Below, in pieces: positions 52,087 through 59,102 of a stretch of DNA of 64,000 bases. How positions within the stretch are numbered: the stretch's first letter is position 1; the number at the start of each line of letters is the position of its first letter. Source of the stretch: an uncultured Clostridia bacterium (GTDB lineage: Bacteria; Bacillota; Clostridia; Christensenellales; Borkfalkiaceae). The translations under genes were made by a program, and so were the position numbers. The stretch spans positions 16,082 to 80,081 of the forward strand of contig CANOUP010000006.1 of the NCBI GenBank assembly GCA_947570625.1. Direction: 5' to 3'. The notes beneath the pieces are model-generated. The model was not told the DNA's origin, did no database searches, and saw nothing but the letters and a program-made list of their open reading frames with translations.

Positions 52087-52575
52087 TTAATCCTTTATAT
52101 ATCCGTCGAGAATACCCGCGACGTCCTTAGCCGACAGCTTTCCGTAAACCTCGCCGTCGACAATCATTACGGGCGCAAGTCCGCAAGCGCCTACGCAGCG
52201 GCAGCTGTCAATCGAGAATTTTTTGTCGGGCGTGCATTCCCCGCAGGAAATTCTCAGCTCTTTCTCTATAGCTTCGAGAATTTTATCCGAACCCTTAACA
52301 TAGCAAGCGGTGCCCAGACAGACGCTGATACGGTGCTTGCCCTTAGGCGAAAGCGAGAACTGCGAATAGAACGTCGCAACTCCGTACACTTCGGCAAGGG
52401 GAACTCCCAGTTCCTCGGCGATAATCGTCTGCACTTCTGCGGGAAGATAGCCGTAAATATGCTGTGCTTCGTGCAGAACGGGCATAAGCGCGCCCGCTTC
52501 GTCCCTGTGCGCTTCTATACACTTCAAAAGCTCGGACATCTGCTCCGCAGTACCTTCGAATAGATTTTGTGACAT
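52087..52575 (-). CDS. hydC: HydC, NuoE-like [2Fe-2S] subunit of [FeFe] hydrogenase
   Basis: 162 residues, with C86, C91, C127 and C131 as the [2Fe-2S] ligands. The thioredoxin-like domain follows a helical N-terminus. The start at 52575 follows GAGGAG by 7 bases. First gene of hydCBA. Confidence 0.97.
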   Translation of the reverse strand: MSQNLFEGTAEQMSELLKCIEAHRDEAGALMPVLHEAQHIYGYLPAEVQTIIAEELGVPLAEVYGVATFYSQFSLSPKGKHRISVCLGTACYVKGSDKILEAIEKELRISCGECTPDKKFSIDSCRCVGACGLAPVMIVDGEVYGKLSAKDVAGILDGYIKD

Positions 52576-52662
52576 TTTACACTCCTCACACCGGGCCGCC
52601 AAATGCTGAACGGAACGGCAAATTTAATACGTCGTATCAATCGCTAAATAGATACCGATAAC

Positions 52663-52671
52663 ATTATATCA
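52663..52671 (-). promoter_or_regulatory. hydCBA promoter (extended -10)
   Basis: Minus strand TGATATAAT, with a poor -35 (TTTATT at 17). The leader is about 80 nt. A small inverted repeat ATACG-T-CGTAT lies in it (52627-52637), with no matching known regulator. Confidence 0.6.
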
Positions 52672-52761
52672 TTTATAGTATAAAAAATAAAACGTTTTCG
52701 ACAGTATTTTTCATTTTTTGCATTGTAAAGTTTTAACACTCACAAAAAAAGCAAAATAAAA

Positions 52762-52785
52762 CCGCGCGCAGTGCACTGCGCGCGG
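52762..52785 (-). terminator. Terminator of the 52802 lipoprotein gene
   Basis: 24-bp perfect inverted repeat, arms CCGCGCGCAGTG and its complement. TTTTATTTTG follows on the minus strand. Confidence 0.88.
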
Positions 52786-52801
52786 CTTAAATTTAATTTG
52801 A

Positions 52802-54421
52802 TTAAGCGATTACTTCAAATATCATTACCAGATAAACGCCTTCTGCTTCGGTTGCCGTATACATAAACAGCACGCCTTCGTGCAGAGTTAAGACATTTTC
52901 CGACTCGGTATTTTCCAGTTCTTCGGGAGTCGAAGCCCAGTACGCAACCGTTTTGTTGCTTTCGTCCGCATACGCCCAGTACATAACATCGCTTCCGCCG
53001 TAGGAGAAAGTTCCGTCGTTCGAAATCTGCATCGAGGTCGTCTGTCCCGATTCGAGCATTTGGTTCATCATATCGGCGATAGACTGGTACTGTGCGACCA
53101 CTGCGGGGTCCGCGCCCTCTTCGTATTCGACGTCGACGAGTTCGAGGCTGTAAACGTGTCCTCCTATTTCATCGGAAACGGTAACGTCGGGGATTTCGGG
53201 ATTACCGGGTTTACCGAACCAGTCGTCGGGGTCGAAAGCGGGGATTTCGGGCAGCTGCGCAGGCAGAGCCTTTAAGTCGGTATACTTTTCCGCGCTGTAA
53301 GAAATAGTCGCGTCGGCATTGATTGCTCCGCCTTCCGCGGTGATTTTAGCGGTGAGCTTCTGGGAAGTGAGCACGCGGTCGCCGGTATAGGTGTAGACCA
53401 TCTTCAAATTTTCCACAGAGCCGTTTCCCGTCTTTATCTTATCAGCTTCGAACAAGGAAGCCATGCCCGCAACCGTCTGCTTGACGGCGTTGACCGTCAA
53501 TTCGGGGTTGAGCATAGTCAGAATGTCGCTTATTTTAAGCTCGCCGTAGCCGAGGTCGGTTAAAAGTTTGAGTATGTATTCGAGAGTCGAAGAGCCTTCT
53601 TCGGGCTGGCAGGCGTCAAGGAGCGACGAAATCTGCTGAGCCATGGCTTTGACTTCCGCGGAAACGTCGGGCGAATTTTTTATGGAATCGACGGTTTCTT
53701 TAAGTAAATCGAGAACCTCTTCGGGCTTTACGAGTTCGGTGAAAATTTTCAGATATTTTGCAAGCTTTTCGTTTGCAAGAAGCTGTCCTACCGTAGTTTC
53801 GGCTGTAATCGTATCCACGGCTTCCTTAATGTCTTTTACCGCGTTGTAAACGGCAAGGTTCAAATCAGCCGTTACCGTGCCATTCGATTCGGTGACCGCA
53901 CCGCTTGCTTCCGCAAGTCCGAGTACGAAATAGTTGACAGCGCCGAGAGTGCCCTTAACGCCGTCGTCGATATCGATAAGGTCGACAACGTTATCGGGAA
54001 GAACGACTTCGTCCATTTCAAGAATGCCTTTGATTACATCGTTGATGTCAAAGAGTCCTTCAAGCTCTGCGGAGGTGAAGTCGGTCGTTTCGGTCTCGGT
54101 TTCAGCCATGTAAACTTTCCAGTCTCTCACGAAAGCATAAAAGTAACCCGAGCCGAAACCGGCCATAGTAAAATCGGCGGAACCGTCAAGGTTTGCTTTA
54201 AGGCTTATTTTAATCCCTTCTTCCGAATTCGCAAGGTTTATATCCGCACTGATCGCCTTGTAATCGGTATTAATCAGTTTGGAATTGTCCGCGCTGAGTG
54301 TTCCGCTTCCCGCAGGGGGCGTATCGTCGTTCTTTTTATCGCAGCCCGCGATTGCAAGGACAGCCAAAGACATAACGACCGCGATAATAACGGCAAGCAA
54401 CGTTTTAAACATCTTTTTCAT
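52802..54421 (-). CDS. Surface lipoprotein, paralogue of the 1874-4054 protein
   Basis: 539 residues. Signal peptide MKKMFKTLLAVIIAVVMSLA then the lipobox AIAGC (cysteine 27), so the protein is lipid-anchored outside the membrane. The mature part is acidic and helical-to-beta, with a central set of helices (KEAVDTITAETTVGQLL, VKPEEVLDLLKETV) and later beta strands. The domain is unknown. It shares arrangement and motifs with the 1874-4054 protein but has no TPGG linker. AAGGAG precedes the ATG. Confidence 0.88.
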   Translation of the reverse strand: MKKMFKTLLAVIIAVVMSLAVLAIAGCDKKNDDTPPAGSGTLSADNSKLINTDYKAISADINLANSEEGIKISLKANLDGSADFTMAGFGSGYFYAFVRDWKVYMAETETETTDFTSAELEGLFDINDVIKGILEMDEVVLPDNVVDLIDIDDGVKGTLGAVNYFVLGLAEASGAVTESNGTVTADLNLAVYNAVKDIKEAVDTITAETTVGQLLANEKLAKYLKIFTELVKPEEVLDLLKETVDSIKNSPDVSAEVKAMAQQISSLLDACQPEEGSSTLEYILKLLTDLGYGELKISDILTMLNPELTVNAVKQTVAGMASLFEADKIKTGNGSVENLKMVYTYTGDRVLTSQKLTAKITAEGGAINADATISYSAEKYTDLKALPAQLPEIPAFDPDDWFGKPGNPEIPDVTVSDEIGGHVYSLELVDVEYEEGADPAVVAQYQSIADMMNQMLESGQTTSMQISNDGTFSYGGSDVMYWAYADESNKTVAYWASTPEELENTESENVLTLHEGVLFMYTATEAEGVYLVMIFEVIA

Positions 54422-54453
54422 ACTTACTCCTTTGCCGTACGAATAAATATTTT

Positions 54454-54495
54454 TCTATGCGCCCATGGCGGGCGCATAGACAGGGGTACCCCTGT
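54454..54495 (-). promoter_or_regulatory. Leader element: 16-bp palindrome plus abutting 11-bp hairpin
   Basis: Minus strand: palindrome ACAGGGGTACCCCTGT (54480-54495), directly followed by a hairpin with arms TCTATGCGCCC and GGGCGCATAGA (54454-54480, loop ATGGC). 32 bases then lead to the ATG at 54421, exactly as for the paralogue at 4054. No T-run. Confidence 0.78.
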
Positions 54496-54507
54496 ACATT
54501 ACGGCTT

Positions 54508-54525
54508 TTGTTAAACTATTAACAG
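54508..54525. promoter_or_regulatory. Likely Rex operator
   Basis: TTGTTAAACTATTAACAG matches 13 of 14 defined bases of the Clostridial Rex consensus TTGTTAANNNNTTAACAA. It overlaps the last bases of the -10 and +1 of the lipoprotein promoter. The rex gene lies about 2 kb away (56412). Confidence 0.72.
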
Positions 54526-54552
54526 TATAATATTACCGTTTTGCAAAGTCAA
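54524..54552 (-). promoter_or_regulatory. Promoter of the 52802 lipoprotein gene
   Basis: Minus strand: TTGACT, 17 bases, TATACT. The -35 overlaps the stop of the transporter gene 54549. Confidence 0.88.
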
Positions 54553-56063
54553 CGTTTTTTAATCGGTTTGTTTTTCCTTGCATACAACAGCTTTTTACCC
54601 TTGGGAATGGCGCATATAATAAAGCCCGACGCAAACACGGCTATGCTGACCGCCCAGCCGAACGCCGCCTGCGCCCACAGCGGATAACCGCCGTACAGCA
54701 TATGTTCGGCGAAAACGAGGTGGTACACTCCCCACAGCGCAAGACAGGAAAGCGCGGTCGGCGCAAGGTATTTCAAAGAAAACACCAGCGGACGGGCGGG
54801 CATTGCAAACTTTTTCGTATACAGATTTATTTCGCCCGCAAGGTTGATTTTTTTTGCATACGCGCCTATCAGGGCGCACTCCGCCACGCCTAAGAAAAGT
54901 ATGTTGAAATAGTTCGCAAAGTGGTCTGCTATATCCAGCGCCGCCACCGAATACGGTGTTGCGAACACTATGCTCGCCGCGCCCCCTATTATGCAGACTG
55001 CCCCCGCAACCTTCTTTTTGTTTGCCGAAAATTTTTCGGACAGCGGGTTTACCGCCGCTTCCACCATAGAAACGGACGACTGCGTCGCCATCATCGCAAG
55101 CGAGATATAGAACAGCACGCCCACTATGCAGTTCAAAACGGTGTTGCCCGCGCCGAAAACCACCGTTATCGCGGTCGGGTAAACCATAAACGCAATCATA
55201 ATTCCCGACTGCGAAATTTCGTTTTGAAGCCCGCACCCGTACAGCGTGGTGAACAGCACGACGGACGACAGCACGGAAATGAAAAAGTCGGTAAACGCGA
55301 TAATCATACTGTCGCGGAAAACATTGGTTTTTTCGGGCAGGTACGCGCCGTATGCGGGCATTATACCCACGAGAACGGACAGCGAAAAGAAAACCTGCCC
55401 CACCGCGTTGAGCCACAGTTCGGCGTTGCCCAGCGCGGTAAAATCGGGAACGAACAGCGCGTACAGCGCTTCACCGCTGTTGGAGTACAGCAGTCCGCGC
55501 ACCGCAAGAAAGGTAAGAAGAACTATCGGCAGGATTACTGTAAACTTGGCCGCTTTGGAAAGAGAGCGCGCCCCTCCCCTCAGGCAGAAGTACATAAGCC
55601 CCCACGCTATAATCAGACACACGAAAACGAGCGGAGAAAACTTTTCGCCCAGCACGCCGTCGAAAAAGTAATTGCCGACCTCGGAATGGGTCATAGACGT
55701 CGAAGCCTTGCAGAGGGGGATTATTTTAACGAGCATTGCGATAATCCAGCCGAGTATGCCCGCGTAAAGCACGGCTACGACCGCCGAATTGAACGACGAA
55801 GCCCAGCCCAGTGGTTCGGCTTTTTTATTAAGGCTTGCCATACAGCGGGGCGCGCCCGCGCGGAACTTTCTGCCTATCGCTATTTCCGCATTGATTACGG
55901 GTATGCCTATAAGTATCAGCGCCGTAAAATAGATGAGTAAAAACGTGCCTCCGCCGTACTTTGCGCAAAGCCCCGGGAAGCGCAGAGAGTCGCCCAGCCC
56001 GACCGCCGCGCCCACGCACGCGAGAATAAAACCTCCGCGCGATTTGAATCTTTCCTGTGCCAT
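54549..56063 (-). CDS. Neurotransmitter:sodium symporter family transporter
   Basis: 504 residues, 11-12 membrane helices. The first helix region reads GGFILACVGAAVGLGDSLRFPG, the conserved unwound helix of the SNF/NSS fold (location only, residues about 10-31). Probably Na+-driven uptake of an amino acid or amine. The start at 56063 (MAQERFKS) replaces a longer frame, has no ribosome site, and a TAATAT -10 lies nine bases before, so it may be leaderless. Confidence 0.9.
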   Translation of the reverse strand: MAQERFKSRGGFILACVGAAVGLGDSLRFPGLCAKYGGGTFLLIYFTALILIGIPVINAEIAIGRKFRAGAPRCMASLNKKAEPLGWASSFNSAVVAVLYAGILGWIIAMLVKIIPLCKASTSMTHSEVGNYFFDGVLGEKFSPLVFVCLIIAWGLMYFCLRGGARSLSKAAKFTVILPIVLLTFLAVRGLLYSNSGEALYALFVPDFTALGNAELWLNAVGQVFFSLSVLVGIMPAYGAYLPEKTNVFRDSMIIAFTDFFISVLSSVVLFTTLYGCGLQNEISQSGIMIAFMVYPTAITVVFGAGNTVLNCIVGVLFYISLAMMATQSSVSMVEAAVNPLSEKFSANKKKVAGAVCIIGGAASIVFATPYSVAALDIADHFANYFNILFLGVAECALIGAYAKKINLAGEINLYTKKFAMPARPLVFSLKYLAPTALSCLALWGVYHLVFAEHMLYGGYPLWAQAAFGWAVSIAVFASGFIICAIPKGKKLLYARKNKPIKKR

Positions 56064-56098
56064 ACGATAATATATTAAGGCGTATGCGAAAATATTAA

Positions 56099-56125
56099 TA
56101 CCGCCCGCGCTGTGCGCGGGCGGTA
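56099..56125 (-). terminator. Terminator of glk-rex-88-residue gene
   Basis: 12-bp stem TACCGCCCGCGC / GCGCGGGCGGTA, then TTAATATTTTC on the minus strand. Confidence 0.78.
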
Positions 56126-56134
56126 TTTCGCAAT

Positions 56135-56401
56135 TTATTTTAATTTTTTCAGTTTGTTCAAAGTTATATACGCATAGGCGAGCGTCGTCATTATACAAAC
56201 GGCAAGCGCCGCAAGACAGCCCATCAAAACGGCTATTCCTATGACGGCGGTCTGTTTATCGCCGATTACCGTCAGCGCGATTACCCCGAAAACAGCCGTT
56301 ACGGCAAACAGCACCATCGCAATGCATACGAGTATTTTCAAAATTTTCACGGCGCGTTCGGCTTTCTTTGCAAGCTTTTGCGCAAGTTCTTCGTTTTCCA
56401 T
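56135..56401 (-). CDS. Small two-helix membrane protein
   Basis: 88 residues: a charged N-terminal helix, then membrane helices at about 22-46 and 50-74, and a basic end LKKLK. Family not recognised. AAGGGCGG precedes the ATG. It follows rex by 10 bases. Confidence 0.75.
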   Translation of the reverse strand: MENEELAQKLAKKAERAVKILKILVCIAMVLFAVTAVFGVIALTVIGDKQTAVIGIAVLMGCLAALAVCIMTTLAYAYITLNKLKKLK

Positions 56402-56411
56402 TGCACCGCCC

Positions 56412-57023
56412 TTAAATCATACTCGAAAGAATAGCAAGGTTCGCCGCCACGTCGATATGGCGCACGGTAACGCTGTCGGGCGTCTTTATGAGAACGGGCG
56501 CGAAGTTCATAATCGCCTTTATCCCGCACGCAACCAGCACGTCGGCAACCTCCTGCGCGTAATTTGCGGGCACGCACAGCACCGCAAGCTCGGCGCGGAG
56601 CGCAGGTATCCTCGTCTTTGCTTCGGATATATCGTAAACGGGTCTGCCCGCTATCTGCCTGCCCACCTTTTCCGCGTCGTTGTCGAACGCCGCGTCTATT
56701 TCTATGCCGTAATTGGAAAATCCGCCGTAGCCGAGCACCGCCCTGCCGAGAGCGCCCGCGCCCGCTATAACCGCGCTTCTCCGCCGTTTACAGCCGAGAA
56801 AGTCTTCCAGCGCAGTTATAAGCTCCGCCCTGACGTAGCCGACGCGCGGTCTGCCGACAGCCGAAGTATACGCAAGGTCCTTGCGGACGAGAACTTCGCC
56901 CATACCCAGCGCTTCGGCAATCAGCCCCGACGTCACGTACAATTTATCGGCGGACAGCGATTTCAAATAATTAAGATATATCGGCAATCTCTGCAAAGAG
57001 ATTACCGGAATGTCCTTGTCCAT
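56412..57023 (-). CDS. rex: Rex redox-sensing repressor
   Basis: 203 residues. N-terminal winged helix (RLPIYLNYL, IAEALGMGEVLVRKDLAY) and a Rossmann domain with GAGALG at 88-93. Binds NADH, which releases it from DNA. GGGAG precedes the ATG, 16 bases after the ROK kinase gene. One good Rex site is in the window (54508). Confidence 0.95.
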   Translation of the reverse strand: MDKDIPVISLQRLPIYLNYLKSLSADKLYVTSGLIAEALGMGEVLVRKDLAYTSAVGRPRVGYVRAELITALEDFLGCKRRRSAVIAGAGALGRAVLGYGGFSNYGIEIDAAFDNDAEKVGRQIAGRPVYDISEAKTRIPALRAELAVLCVPANYAQEVADVLVACGIKAIMNFAPVLIKTPDSVTVRHIDVAANLAILSSMI

Positions 57024-57039
57024 AAAATTCTCCCGAACG

Positions 57040-57963
57040 TCAGTCCATAAGAAGCGCCGCGGCGCCGTACGCGCCCGCGGAAGACCCGAGAGTAGCCGTC
57101 GTTATCTTAACGGGAGCGAAATGCGAGGCAAACGTTTCCCTGTCTATGATAGCCTGCAAAGGCGCGGTAAGTCTTTCGCGCTGTCCCGACACCCCTCCGC
57201 CCAGCATTATAACCTGCGGACGTATTACGTTGGCTATGTTGATAAGCCCGCACGCGAGATATTTTATGTACCAGTCGACGACTTCGCTGGCGGCTATGTC
57301 CGTTTCTGCGTATTCGAACGCCGTTTTACCGCTTACCGTTTCGGAGGTGTAAGTGTTCCACATTTCCGAGCCGGGGTCCTCCTCCATAGCCCATTTCGTT
57401 CTCTTTATAAGCGCGGTAGCCGAAGAGTACGCCTCGAAACAGCCCCTTCTTCCGCACGAGCATTTGTTTCCGCCGAACTCGATTACCATATGCCCGAGCT
57501 CCGCGCCGACGGACTTGTTGCCTTCGAAAAGCTTTCCGCCGATAACTATGCCCCCGCCGACGCCCGTGCCGAGAGTCACGAGCACGCTGTCGGTGTATTC
57601 CTTACCCGCGCCGAAACGCGCTTCGCCGAGAGCGGCCGCGTTGGCGTCGTTGGTTATCTTGGCGGGCAGACCCGTTTTCTCGCTTATTATCTTGGCAAGC
57701 GGGAAGTTTTTGAGTTTGAGATTGCCCGCAAACACCACGGAGCCGTTTTCGGAATCGATTGCTCCCGCACAGCCTATTCCGACGCCCGCATACTCGCCCT
57801 TTACGGCGTTTCTCATACGGTTTATCAGCGTCACGGCGTTGACCGCTATTTCCTCGCCCGCGCCCGTGACTATGCTGTCCTCCAAACAAAGCTTTCCGCC
57901 GACGTCCAGCACGATACCCTTGATTGTCGTTCCGCCGACGTCGATTCCTATATAAAGTGACAT
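57040..57963 (-). CDS. glk: ROK family glucokinase
   Basis: 307 residues. Phosphate-binding IGIDVGGTTIKG, sugar-binding VGAELGHMVI, and zinc motif CSCGRRGCFEA. Phosphorylates glucose with ATP. Strong promoter and GGGAGG. It is followed by rex, giving redox control next to glycolytic entry. Confidence 0.93.
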   Translation of the reverse strand: MSLYIGIDVGGTTIKGIVLDVGGKLCLEDSIVTGAGEEIAVNAVTLINRMRNAVKGEYAGVGIGCAGAIDSENGSVVFAGNLKLKNFPLAKIISEKTGLPAKITNDANAAALGEARFGAGKEYTDSVLVTLGTGVGGGIVIGGKLFEGNKSVGAELGHMVIEFGGNKCSCGRRGCFEAYSSATALIKRTKWAMEEDPGSEMWNTYTSETVSGKTAFEYAETDIAASEVVDWYIKYLACGLINIANVIRPQVIMLGGGVSGQRERLTAPLQAIIDRETFASHFAPVKITTATLGSSAGAYGAAALLMD

Positions 57964-57993
57964 AAAGTCCTCCCGATTGATAATTTTATATTC

Positions 57994-58022
57994 ATTATAC
58001 TATACGTAATTAAAGCTGTCAA
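57994..58022 (-). promoter_or_regulatory. glk-rex promoter
   Basis: Minus strand: TTGACA, 17 bases, TATAAT. Exact consensus. Confidence 0.9.
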
Positions 58023-58034
58023 GATTAAAAAAAT

Positions 58035-58062
58035 AAAAGGAAGCGTCAAACTTCCTTTTTAA
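58035..58062 (-). terminator. dut terminator
   Basis: 9-bp stem AAAAGGAAG / CTTCCTTTT with 7-base loop. The minus-strand transcript ends TTTTATTTTTTTAA. Confidence 0.85.
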
Positions 58063-58064
58063 CT

Positions 58065-58502
58065 TTATTTAGCGCCCGTCGAGCCGAACCCGCCCGCGCC
58101 GCGCACCGTCCGGGAAAGCTCGTCCGCTTCCGTAAACTCCGCGGTCAGATAGGGCGTTATCACAAACTGGGCTATTCTTTCGCCCGCAGACACCGTCTGC
58201 TCCGCGTCCGAATGGTTGTGAAGGGCAACCTTTACTTCCCCGCGGTAGTCGCAATCGACGACCCCCACTTTGTTGGCGGGCGCAAGCCCTTTTTTTGTCG
58301 CAAGTCCGCTACGCGCATAGATAAGCCCCGCAAAACCAATGGGAAGCTCGACGGCTATTCCCGTGGGTATCACCGCCGTGGAATGGGGGGGGATAACGAC
58401 TTCGCCTTCCGTGCAGGCGTACAGGTCGGCGCCCGCGGCGTACTCGCTCCCGTACGAAGGCGTTACCGCGCGCGCGTCGAGTTTCTTTATATTTACTTTC
58501 AT
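58065..58502 (-). CDS. dut: dUTP diphosphatase
   Basis: 145 residues with all five trimeric dUTPase motifs: AAGADLYA, ARSGLATKKG, GVVDCDYRGE, RIAQFV and RGAGGFGSTG. Removes dUTP and supplies dUMP for thymidylate. GGAG precedes the ATG, 19 bases after nrdG. Confidence 0.97.
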   Translation of the reverse strand: MKVNIKKLDARAVTPSYGSEYAAGADLYACTEGEVVIPPHSTAVIPTGIAVELPIGFAGLIYARSGLATKKGLAPANKVGVVDCDYRGEVKVALHNHSDAEQTVSAGERIAQFVITPYLTAEFTEADELSRTVRGAGGFGSTGAK

Positions 58503-58521
58503 AATTTTTCTCCGTTGTAAA

Positions 58522-59055
58522 TCAAACTACCGTCTTTTCGTCCCAGAGCACTACCTCGTCGCTCTGTAACGAAGGCCGGACGAGTATTATGCGCTGGTTG
58601 GACGAACCGCGGAAAAGCAGGTTCAAATCTTTAAGTTCTTCCACGAATCTGCCGTCGACAAGCACGTCGAGAGTTTTCAAAAGACGCATAACCGTTTCGG
58701 GATTGCCCTTTTTGCCCGTAAGCAGGTCGGCCTCGTAGTCGTAGCCCGTAAAGCACCAAAAGGATTTGTCGGGGAACTGTTCCCTGAGCCGTTCCATAAA
58801 CGGCGCAAGCACTTCCGCGTTTTCGGGCTCGAACGGGTCCCCGCCGAGAAGGGTAAAGCCCTTTATGTATTCGGGTATCATTGCCTTAATTATACTGTTT
58901 TCGGTATCGCGGGTGAAAGGCTCGCCGTATGCAAAGTCCCACGTTTCGGGGTTAAAACAATTTTTACAATGGTTACGGCATCCGCTTACGTACAGCGAAA
59001 CCCTTACCCCCGGACCGTTGGATATGTCGAACCATTTTATGTTAGCGTAATTCAC
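58522..59055 (-). CDS. nrdG: Anaerobic ribonucleotide reductase activating protein
   Basis: 177 residues, radical SAM: C26-x3-C30-x2-C33, SAM-binding GGDPF. Installs the glycyl radical on NrdD. AAGGAG precedes the ATG, and nrdD lies 47 bases upstream. Confidence 0.96.
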   Translation of the reverse strand: MNYANIKWFDISNGPGVRVSLYVSGCRNHCKNCFNPETWDFAYGEPFTRDTENSIIKAMIPEYIKGFTLLGGDPFEPENAEVLAPFMERLREQFPDKSFWCFTGYDYEADLLTGKKGNPETVMRLLKTLDVLVDGRFVEELKDLNLLFRGSSNQRIILVRPSLQSDEVVLWDEKTVV

Positions 59056-59102
59056 TTATTCTCCTTAAATTTACGCCCCGCCGTCGGGCAGGGCTTTGAC
59101 TG

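Noticed and set aside
52622-52640. Operator in the hydC leader (ATACG-T-CGTAT)
   Set aside because: Only five base pairs per arm and no known regulator match; likely chance.
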